From: Bacteroidota bacterium
GTDB lineage: Bacteria > Bacteroidota > Ignavibacteria > Kryptoniales > JAKASW01
Length of the DNA: 43,986 nucleotides
Reading direction: 5' to 3'
Assembly (NCBI GenBank): GCA_021845665.1
Contig: JAJZVO010000038.1
Span: 1-43,986, forward strand
Positions 26,376-33,310 of this stretch are shown piece after piece. Each line of letters opens with the position of its first letter. Position 1 is the first letter of the stretch. The translations under genes and the position numbers were made by a program. A model generated the notes under the pieces. The model was not told the origin of the DNA. It saw nothing but the letters and a program-made list of their open reading frames with translations, and made no database searches.

Positions 26376-27137
26376 ATGTCGGAACAACAACTTACAACCG
26401 AGCAGCCGTCTGAAGAGACAATGTCTTTCACCGACAAAGCGGCTGGGGTTTTCTACGAGCCCACAAAGGTGTTCGAATCCATCAAAAAGTCGGGGGTAAA
26501 AGCGGCGGATTGGTTTGTACCTGTTTTAGTGCTCGCGATAGTTGCGAGCGTATCAGTCTACGTACGCTTCAGTACACCGGAATTGAAGTACCAGAGCATG
26601 CGGATTGCCGAGCAAAGCATCGACAAAATGGTTGCAGAGGGAAAGATATCCGCTGACCAGGCGCAACTGGCAAAACAAAGGATGGAAAGCGGATCGTCCG
26701 GGTTCGAATGGATCGGAGTTGCCGGAGCTCTGGTCGCGACTTTCATTTTCTTCTTTTTGCTCGCGGCAGTTTGGTTTCTCGTCGGGAAATTCGCGCTGAA
26801 AGGAGATCTGACATACTCTCACGCGATGGGGATAGTCGGGCTGAGCAACTGGATAGCGGTCGTAGGAGTTATTATCGGGATCGCCTTGTCTGTTGTACTC
26901 GCGCGGCTCGACGGCGGGCTCAATCTCGGGATGCTGACGACGATGAACGTGCAGAGCAAGAGCTATTTGCTAATGGCAAGAATAGACTTCTTCACGCTTT
27001 GGAGTTTGTTTATCGTGTCGGTCGGCCTTGCGACGTTGGCCGGAAAGCGAGTCATCCAATCTGCCGCATGGGTATACGGCATCTGGATCGTTTTCACATT
27101 GGTAAGCGTCTTCTTGTTCACAGGCAGATTCGCATGA
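26376..27137 (+). CDS. Yip1-family membrane protein, copy 1
   Basis: A 253-aa protein with a ~20-residue polar head, then FTDKAAGVFYEPTKVFESIK, a typical entry to the Yip1 domain, and about five membrane helices (around 46-65, 110-140, 150-175, 200-222, 230-250). A soluble helix of ~50 residues follows the first membrane helix. Bacterial Yip1-like proteins have no settled function; some bind membranes or form channels. GGGAGG lies six bases before the ATG. It is followed 75 bases later by a paralogue. Confidence 0.75.
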   Translation: MSEQQLTTEQPSEETMSFTDKAAGVFYEPTKVFESIKKSGVKAADWFVPVLVLAIVASVSVYVRFSTPELKYQSMRIAEQSIDKMVAEGKISADQAQLAKQRMESGSSGFEWIGVAGALVATFIFFFLLAAVWFLVGKFALKGDLTYSHAMGIVGLSNWIAVVGVIIGIALSVVLARLDGGLNLGMLTTMNVQSKSYLLMARIDFFTLWSLFIVSVGLATLAGKRVIQSAAWVYGIWIVFTLVSVFLFTGRFA

Positions 27138-27212
27138 GCAGCCTCGCGGATTAGATGGTGCAACGCGTCCGCAATTGAGCCTGATATTCGCAAAAAGAGA
27201 AGAGGAATAGTC

Positions 27213-27986
27213 ATGCCGGAACAACCTGATTCTCTCGACAGCCCGGCTCAGAAGCCGATGTCTATGGCCGGCAAAGCCGCGGGAATTTTTTACAAGCCGT
27301 CACAGGTATTTGATTCTCTGATGACGTCTGGCGTGAAATTTCTCGACTGGTTCATTCCCCTCGTCCTGGTGTTGGTGATCGCGGGAGTCTCCTCCTATGT
27401 CCAGTTGAGCACTCCCGCCCTTCGCATGCAAATCGTTCAGCAACGCGAGGAAGCCATAACAAAGGCTGAAGCGAAAGGAGAAATCACGGCGGATCAGGCA
27501 TCGCAGGGAACACAAATGATTGTGGACAACATAAGCAGCGCATCGGCATTTGCCGTCGTACTGAGGATTACGACAGTTACGATTGTCCTCCTGATAGAAT
27601 TCTTCGTCGTGTCGCTCGTCTGGTTCCTTGTCGGTCGGTTGGCGCTCAATTCCTCCTTCGACTACTCTAAAGGTTTAGCCGTGACGGGATTGTCGTACTG
27701 GATTACAGGCGTGGGCCTGATTGTCGCGATCGTAATTGCCGTCCTATCCTCGCGGCTCGATGGGGGTGTCCATCTCGGAATGCTCGTCCCCATAAATAGC
27801 CGAAGCCTGTCTTACTCTATTCTTTCAAGGCTGAATCTCTTCACCATCTGGAGTCTGATAATAGTTTCGATAGGCATGGGCGCACAATCCGGAAAGAAAA
27901 AGATGACGGCGGGCGCCTGGGTTTTCGGATTCTGGATCGTTTGGGAAGCTGTCAGCATATTTTTCGAGCATGCTATGCACGGTTGA
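27213..27986 (+). CDS. Yip1-family membrane protein, copy 2
   Basis: A 257-aa tandem paralogue of the gene before it: the head ends MSMAGKAAGIFYKPSQVFDS, then come the same helices, including LDGGVHLGMLVPINSRSLSY (copy 1: LDGGLNLGMLTTMNVQSKSY) and LNLFTIWSLIIVSIG. The two proteins differ most in the soluble helix after the first membrane segment. GAAGAGGAA precedes the ATG. Both probably share the promoter near 26350. Confidence 0.75.
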   Translation: MPEQPDSLDSPAQKPMSMAGKAAGIFYKPSQVFDSLMTSGVKFLDWFIPLVLVLVIAGVSSYVQLSTPALRMQIVQQREEAITKAEAKGEITADQASQGTQMIVDNISSASAFAVVLRITTVTIVLLIEFFVVSLVWFLVGRLALNSSFDYSKGLAVTGLSYWITGVGLIVAIVIAVLSSRLDGGVHLGMLVPINSRSLSYSILSRLNLFTIWSLIIVSIGMGAQSGKKKMTAGAWVFGFWIVWEAVSIFFEHAMHG

Positions 27987-28053
27987 ATGAGGATCGAGGG
28001 GATTCCCTTTTCGGGCGCGGGCCAGCCAGTTCCGCGGTATCAGAGGACGGGCT

Positions 28054-29232
28054 TTAGTCGCTGATCAATCTCTTCAAAGAATCTGCTGTATGTTTCTTTT
28101 TGGCGTCGATCAACTTTCTGGCGTCGTCCAACTTTCCCCAAGTGTTCCAGAGGAGCACGCCGGTAACACGATTCTCATTCAGGTAATAGACAACTCCCTT
28201 CCTGTATTCTTCCACCCAATCTTCAACCACTTCCACTCCCGCATTGAGATCACCGACCGCCTCATATCCGAGGTCAAATAGATCCGAATAGAAGAATGGC
28301 TGATGGTTGTACGGCTCCGGGTCACCTGACATATTCAGGCCTGCCAGTTTTCCCATCGTGTTCGCATTGTCTTCGTGTTCTACCCGCATCCTTATATCCA
28401 GACTTCGATTGTAGAAATTCGCCACGTCGCCAGCCGAATAGATTGCATGATCGGTCGTTCTCAGAAACGCATCCACGATAATCCCGTTGTCGACAGCGAG
28501 CCCCGATGCTTTTGCGAGAGCATCGTTAGGCATGATGCCGACTCCGGCAACGACCGCGTCGGCCGCAAACTTTTTACCGCTCTTTGTCTCCACAGCGTAG
28601 CCGGAATCAGACTTGCCGATCGAAACGACAGACTCGCCCGCATGGACCTTGACTCCCTTCTCCGAGAAGTAGTTGATGAGAAAGGCAGAGAGGCCCTTCG
28701 GGTAGACTCTCGCACCTATGCCGTTATCAGGGAAAATCAACGTAACGTTTTTCCCGTTCATTGCCAAAGCAGCGGCTACCTCTGACCCGATGAAACCGCC
28801 TCCCACGACCACAAAGTCGGAAGCAGTGTCGACAACTGCGCGCAATGTCCTATAGTCTTCTACGGTCCTGTAATAGATTACTCCTTCTCCTCCCGAAGGA
28901 AGCTTGCGCGGAGTTCCACCCGTTGCGAGGAGGAGTTTCTCATAAGTGTACGACTTTCCGTCTCCGACCGTGACGGACTTCAGGGATCGGTCGATCGATT
29001 TAATCCTGGTACCCGCAAAAAAATCGACTTTCTGTTTTCCGGTATTCCTCCAGATGCTATCGAGCTGATCGCCTTTCCACAGCCCTTTCGAAAGCGGCGG
29101 GCGATTGTAAGGCATATCTTTCTCTTCGGTGAAAACCGCGATCGCTCCGCTCCCATCATGCTCTCTGATACCACTGACGGCCGAGTCCGCAGTCATTCCT
29201 CCGCCGATTATGACATACTTGAAGTCGCTCAT
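28054..29232 (-). CDS. AIF-like FAD/NAD(P) oxidoreductase
   Basis: A 392-aa flavoprotein of the pyridine nucleotide-disulfide/ferredoxin-reductase group. The FAD-binding Rossmann motif is YVIIGGGMTADSAV at residue ~6. The PYNRPPLSKGLWKG segment is typical of rubredoxin/ferredoxin-type reductases. A second nucleotide motif, VVGGGFIGSEVAAAL, binds NAD(P)H, and AIYSAGDVANF closes the FAD site. There is no CxxC redox pair. Its C-terminal domain (WNTWGKLDDARKLID) resembles apoptosis-inducing-factor-like proteins. The electron acceptor is unknown and no ferredoxin gene is adjacent. CAGGGAAAAAG precedes the ATG. Confidence 0.82.
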   Translation of the reverse strand: MSDFKYVIIGGGMTADSAVSGIREHDGSGAIAVFTEEKDMPYNRPPLSKGLWKGDQLDSIWRNTGKQKVDFFAGTRIKSIDRSLKSVTVGDGKSYTYEKLLLATGGTPRKLPSGGEGVIYYRTVEDYRTLRAVVDTASDFVVVGGGFIGSEVAAALAMNGKNVTLIFPDNGIGARVYPKGLSAFLINYFSEKGVKVHAGESVVSIGKSDSGYAVETKSGKKFAADAVVAGVGIMPNDALAKASGLAVDNGIIVDAFLRTTDHAIYSAGDVANFYNRSLDIRMRVEHEDNANTMGKLAGLNMSGDPEPYNHQPFFYSDLFDLGYEAVGDLNAGVEVVEDWVEEYRKGVVYYLNENRVTGVLLWNTWGKLDDARKLIDAKKKHTADSLKRLISD

Positions 29233-29272
29233 CTTTTTCCCTGATTATTTTTTCCGCTATATGAGTAAACAT

Positions 29273-29302
29273 ATTATAACAACTTAAGTTCCGTCGAGGC
29301 AA
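29273..29302 (-). promoter_or_regulatory. Candidate promoter of the oxidoreductase
   Basis: On the minus strand TTGCCT (29297-29302) and TATAAT (29273-29278) are separated by 18 bases, about 40 bases before the start codon. The same AT-rich stretch reads TATTAT on the plus strand and might also serve the ECF operon. Confidence 0.35.
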
Positions 29303-29386
29303 ATCAAAGCGAGTCAATTGCAATTTTCTGCCGCAGGCGGTAAACTAACTCGCATTCCCGGAGGGATGACGCTTAGTGGAGTCGTT

Positions 29387-30289
29387 ATGAAGACAGAGTA
29401 TTTGGAAAGAGCCAATCGGATAGCCACCGACAATGTTTCGAGCGCACAACAGGTACTAAAAGATACGCTCGATTTGCTGTTGGATTTCTGCGAAAAGTAC
29501 TCGCCGGAAAAAGGCTTTATCCAGGAGCTGAAGTCGATCTCGACTACCCTCTCCAACGCACAGGCCCAAATGGCGGCACTGTCTAACATCTCGAGGCTCA
29601 TCGGTGAATCTTCCGATAGACTCTCAGCCGAAGGCATACATGGGTACATCAAAAGCCTGCGGGAAAAAGTTGAAGAGTCATCTTCGAAAGCGGCGGGCAG
29701 GGCAGCCGGTTTGATCTCCAATGACCGGACATACGCCACTCTGAGTCAGAGCGAGTTTGTGATTAAGACCTTCGAGACCGCCGCAGTTTCCGGAAAGAGT
29801 GCCGTAGTCTATGTGATGGAGTCGCGCCCTCTGTACGAAGGAAGACAGACTGCTCGCGCCTTGAAGTCGATGGGCCATCGCCCAATCCTGGTTTCCGATG
29901 CGGCGATAGGCTTTTTCGTGGAATCCATAGACGCCGCATTCATAGGAGCCGACGCGATACTGTCGGACTGCACCGTTGTCAACAAGGTGGGTTCGTTTGC
30001 ACTTGCCGCCGCCTGCTCCGTTGCCGGCAAAGGATTTCACGCGATAACGAGCGTCCTCAAATACGACCCTGAGAAGAAGGCGATCGGATTCCTCAATAAA
30101 GAAGAAAGCCCGCACGAGATTTTCCCAAACCCTGAATTCGAAGTCAGGAATATATATTTCGATAAGGTAACTCCGCGCCTGGTTACCTCAGTAGTAACGG
30201 AAGCGGGCATCATGAAGCCTGCCGCTGGGAACGACCAGGGAACGCTTCAAAGGAGGCTCGAAGAGGCGATGAAAGAGATTTATGGCTGA
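29387..30289 (+). CDS. eIF2B/MtnA-like isomerase-fold protein
   Basis: A 300-aa protein with the helical N-terminal half and Rossmann-like C-terminal half of the eIF-2B alpha/beta/delta family (which includes methylthioribose-1-phosphate isomerase and ribose-1,5-bisphosphate isomerase). Family motifs include VYVMESRPLYEGRQTA, SDAAIGFF, FIGADAILSDCTVVNKVGSF and the end FDKVTPRLVTSVVTEAGIMK. Start ATG 29387 (GGAG five bases upstream) is preferred to the TTG-like upstream extension. The next gene, an ECF S-component, overlaps its stop by 8 bases, so it may act on the transported compound. The exact substrate is unknown. Confidence 0.75.
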   Translation: MKTEYLERANRIATDNVSSAQQVLKDTLDLLLDFCEKYSPEKGFIQELKSISTTLSNAQAQMAALSNISRLIGESSDRLSAEGIHGYIKSLREKVEESSSKAAGRAAGLISNDRTYATLSQSEFVIKTFETAAVSGKSAVVYVMESRPLYEGRQTARALKSMGHRPILVSDAAIGFFVESIDAAFIGADAILSDCTVVNKVGSFALAAACSVAGKGFHAITSVLKYDPEKKAIGFLNKEESPHEIFPNPEFEVRNIYFDKVTPRLVTSVVTEAGIMKPAAGNDQGTLQRRLEEAMKEIYG

Positions 30290-30875
30290 AGCCTCTTCCC
30301 GGTTCGAGAAGGAGGTGAACGCGACCACCATACCTCTCATAGCCTTCGGCGCGGCGCTGAACATCGTGGTTGGGCAGGCGGTGCAGCTAATCAAGCTGCC
30401 GCTTTATCTCGATTCAATCGGCACCATTCTGATAGCCTGCGTGATAGGTCCGCTGGCTGGAATGTTAACGGGGGCTTTCGCAAATCTAACATTGGGTCTC
30501 TTCTTCAATTATGCATTCATATTCTTCATACCGGTTACGCTGGTGATCGGCGCATTCAGCGGACTTGTTGCGAAAATGGGAGTGTTCAGAAGATGGTACA
30601 CCGCCGTTCCGACGGGATTGGTGCAGGGGATCCTGTCGGCAGTTGCCTCGGCGCCGATAGCTGCTTTCATGTTTGGGGGAGTCACGATGGGCGGCACTGA
30701 CTTTCTTGTTCTCTACTTCAGGGCGATCGGGAAATCGATTATCCAGAGCGCATTCCTTCAGGGGCTCGCGGCGGACCCGGTCGACAAGGCTGTAAGTTAT
30801 CTTATCGTATATTTCCTCCTTAGGAGAATCCCCCGATCGATTCTCATCCGCCTTCCGGGCTATGCAAACGCCTGA
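30282..30875 (+). CDS. ECF transporter substrate-binding S-component
   Basis: A 197-aa membrane protein with about five or six helices. It has the S-component look: a short first segment with ALNIVVGQAVQLIKLPLYLD, then SIGTILIACVIGPLAGMLTG, and a glycine-rich FMFGGVTMGGTDFLV loop. It determines which micronutrient is imported, but its sequence does not match the well-known thiamine, biotin, riboflavin or folate S-components by eye. The start overlaps the eIF2B-like gene by 8 bases and its end overlaps EcfT by 14. Confidence 0.7.
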   Translation: MAEASSRFEKEVNATTIPLIAFGAALNIVVGQAVQLIKLPLYLDSIGTILIACVIGPLAGMLTGAFANLTLGLFFNYAFIFFIPVTLVIGAFSGLVAKMGVFRRWYTAVPTGLVQGILSAVASAPIAAFMFGGVTMGGTDFLVLYFRAIGKSIIQSAFLQGLAADPVDKAVSYLIVYFLLRRIPRSILIRLPGYANA

Positions 30876-31617
30876 AATACCGCGGAGAGGCTATAATCCT
30901 CTCTATCACTACGTCACACTCACGATTGTATTGGCAGCGTTCACATACAGATTGGAATGGCAACTCTTCACTCTTCCGGCCCTGATAGCGGTCACTCTCT
31001 TTTTTCCTGAAAGGAAAAGCACATACAGAGGCTTTCTGAAATTCGTTCTCCCGCTGATACTTATCGGCTTCATAATAAACGGCATCTTCTTCCCCGGTAA
31101 TGTGGCATTCTCTATCGGGCCGGTAAAGTTTAAAGACCAGGGCCTTCTGTTCGCATCCACAGTAGCGGCGAGGCTGACCCTGATCGTAATTGCAGTCAGT
31201 TTCTATTTTTCCCGCGTGAAGCCCGAGACGATTTCCGAATACCTCGCTTCCCGTGGTGCGGACAGGCGCTTCATTTACATTTATCTTCTTTCTGCGGCGA
31301 TGGTTCACCTCATGCGAGACAAGCTGCAGAAGATTTATACCGCGCAGTCTGCTCGCGGGCTCGACACGACGAAGAACGTTTTCACAAGGGCAAAATACCT
31401 GCTGCCGATGCTTGTGCCTCTCTCTTATTCATATATTGCCGAAAGCCTCGATCGGGGCATAGCGCTTCGGGCGGCGAATTTCTCGGACAAGAAATCGTCG
31501 AAGACTCCCGCAGTGGTCCCTCTTGTCGGAATAGAAGTAAACCGGAAAGGCCTCCTGCTTGGAAGGCTTGTCTTGCTGGCTGGAGCAGCTATGGCAATCT
31601 TCAGGTTCGTGAGATGA
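30862..31617 (+). CDS. ecfT: ECF transporter transmembrane protein EcfT
   Basis: A 251-aa membrane scaffold of the ECF module, with four to five helices and the cytoplasmic coupling helices that dock the ATPases. The expected Ala-Arg-Gly motifs appear as QSARGLDTTKN and, further on, RGIALRAANFSDK, the second being a looser match. It is translationally coupled to both neighbours (14-base overlap upstream, 4-base ATGA overlap downstream). Confidence 0.82.
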   Translation: MQTPEIPRRGYNPLYHYVTLTIVLAAFTYRLEWQLFTLPALIAVTLFFPERKSTYRGFLKFVLPLILIGFIINGIFFPGNVAFSIGPVKFKDQGLLFASTVAARLTLIVIAVSFYFSRVKPETISEYLASRGADRRFIYIYLLSAAMVHLMRDKLQKIYTAQSARGLDTTKNVFTRAKYLLPMLVPLSYSYIAESLDRGIALRAANFSDKKSSKTPAVVPLVGIEVNRKGLLLGRLVLLAGAAMAIFRFVR

Positions 31618-32444
31618 AAATTGTTTCGCTGGCTGGATTTTCTGTTTCATATACGAAGGACTCGCCTCCCGCGCTTGACCGAATCGACCTCGACCTGAAC
31701 TCCAGGGAGAGCGTCGTCGTAAGCGGGCTCAGCGGTTCGGGCAAATCGACGCTTTGTCTCGCGGTCGCGGGACTTACAGACACCTTCCCCGCGATGACTG
31801 TGAGCGGCGAGATAAATAGGGGCGAGAGCGCTGATGGAAAGCCGCTGAGAGTCGGCATCGTTCTCCAGAATTTCTATTCACAGATCACTTACCTCCGCTC
31901 GACCGTGATGGAAGAAATCGCGTTCCCTTGCGAGAATCTTGGCATGCCGCGGGAAGAGACGGCCCGTCGTGTATCGGACGCGCTCAATAGAATTCGAATA
32001 TGTCACCTCGCAGAGAGAAGTCCTCTCGAGCTTTCCGGCGGAGAAAAACAAAAAGTGGTACTTGCCGCCGCCATAGCGGGCAAGCCCGACCTCCTTATCC
32101 TCGATGAGCCTCTAAGCCAGCTGGACCCGGAGTCTACTGCCTACCTTGGAAACGTACTCTCTGAACTGAAAAAAGAGATGGCACTGCTGATCGCGGAAAA
32201 CGATCCGTATCTCACTTTGAAGGTCGCCGACAGACTGGTGGTGCTTTCCGAGGGAAAGATAATAGCGGACGGCTCGCCGGAGACTGCGATCAGCCCGTCG
32301 ACCGCAACCTGCCTCGACCTCCCGGCCTGGACAAAATGCGTTTCAAAGGCTGATGAAGAGTCCATCGCTGGTGAGAATCAGGCTACAAGACGATACGAAT
32401 TGAACTACAGGAAAGCGTTGACCCTTTTGAGAGGATCCGTATGA
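31614..32444 (+). CDS. ecfA1: ECF transporter ATPase 1, H-loop His replaced
   Basis: A 276-aa ABC ATPase. Walker A is GLSGSGKST (about residue 38), Q-loop region IVLQNFYSQITY, signature LSGGEKQKV (140-148) and Walker B LLILDEPLSQLDP. Where other ABC ATPases have the switch His (THD) this protein has A-E-N196-D, so the H-loop His is Asn. In the A1/A2 dimer its Walker A site would pair with the degenerate signature of the next protein. ATGA overlaps join it to its neighbours. Confidence 0.88.
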   Translation: MKIVSLAGFSVSYTKDSPPALDRIDLDLNSRESVVVSGLSGSGKSTLCLAVAGLTDTFPAMTVSGEINRGESADGKPLRVGIVLQNFYSQITYLRSTVMEEIAFPCENLGMPREETARRVSDALNRIRICHLAERSPLELSGGEKQKVVLAAAIAGKPDLLILDEPLSQLDPESTAYLGNVLSELKKEMALLIAENDPYLTLKVADRLVVLSEGKIIADGSPETAISPSTATCLDLPAWTKCVSKADEESIAGENQATRRYELNYRKALTLLRGSV

Positions 32445-33286
32445 AGGTCAAGTACGAAAACGTATCGTTCAATTACAACCCAACGGCGGCACTGAGCAAC
32501 GTCTCCTGCGAGTTCGATTCAGGAAAAACAGTTGTTGTTGCGGGTCACAACGGATCAGGCAAGAGCACTTTCCTGAAATTGATGAACGGCATTCTTAAGC
32601 CCACGGAGGGACGAGTAACGCTTGGAGAGATCGGAACTGAGGGGAAGCGGACAAGCGAACTTGCAAGGTTGTGCGCGTTGAGCTTTCAAAATCCCGACGA
32701 CCAGCTTTTCGCGCAGACGGTTAAGAAAGAGCTGAGATTCGGCATCGACAACATCGGTGGAGGTGACGGACTATACGACTCAATCGTGGATACCTTTCAC
32801 CTCAGCGAGCACCTTTATTCTAATCCGTACGCGCTTGTGTATGCGATGCGCAGGCTGGTAGTGATAGGCGCGACGGCAACGATGGGGACACCGATACTCG
32901 CGCTGGATGAACCGACCGCAGGTTTGTCAATTCGTGAAAAGGGATATCTCGGTAATCTTATTTCCTTCCTCAAGGCAAAAGGTACCACGGTCGTAATCGT
33001 TACGCACGATTTGAACTTCTTACTTCCTTATTCGGACGAAATGCTGTTGCTTTCGCACGGCGAGGTACAGTTCAGTGGCGGAAGGGACGAATTCTTCACC
33101 AGGAAGGATGCGCGGGACGTGATGAGACGGTCGGGTATAGGTTATCCGATGTACGCGAGAATTTCATCGGCGCTCGATTTGGGGAAAACCGCTTTCGACG
33201 CAGAAGAAATAGTTGAAGGAGTGGGAAAAAAGAGAGCCGGTACCACCCGGCGCACAAACGGGCAGCACCAGCTCGAGGGGGCATAA
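32441..33286 (+). CDS. ecfA2: ECF transporter ATPase 2, signature motif lost
   Basis: A 281-aa ABC ATPase. Walker A GHNGSGKST, Q-loop FQNPDDQLFAQTV, Walker B ILALDEPTAG and switch His H189 in IVTHDLNFL are intact. The LSGGQ signature is absent: after NPYA the text is LVYAMRRLVVIGA (residues 132-144). The D-loop Asp is Ser (GLS163). The reading frame is clean, so this is not simple decay. It pairs with ATPase 1, which has the signature but not the His. The last ~25 residues are basic. It is the end of the operon and is convergent with the sensor kinase gene. Confidence 0.88.
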   Translation: MKVKYENVSFNYNPTAALSNVSCEFDSGKTVVVAGHNGSGKSTFLKLMNGILKPTEGRVTLGEIGTEGKRTSELARLCALSFQNPDDQLFAQTVKKELRFGIDNIGGGDGLYDSIVDTFHLSEHLYSNPYALVYAMRRLVVIGATATMGTPILALDEPTAGLSIREKGYLGNLISFLKAKGTTVVIVTHDLNFLLPYSDEMLLLSHGEVQFSGGRDEFFTRKDARDVMRRSGIGYPMYARISSALDLGKTAFDAEEIVEGVGKKRAGTTRRTNGQHQLEGA

Positions 33287-33310
33287 ATATACCATGTTTA
33301 TTCAGGCCGG

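Noticed and set aside
29233-29386. Riboswitch upstream of the ECF operon
   Set aside because: The leader lacks the conserved cores of TPP, cobalamin, FMN or preQ1 classes; only a short GC-rich stretch before the start is seen.
32441-33286. ATPase 2 as a pseudogene because of the missing signature
   Set aside because: Walker A, Walker B, Q-loop and switch His are intact, the frame is clean and it overlaps its neighbour by ATGA.
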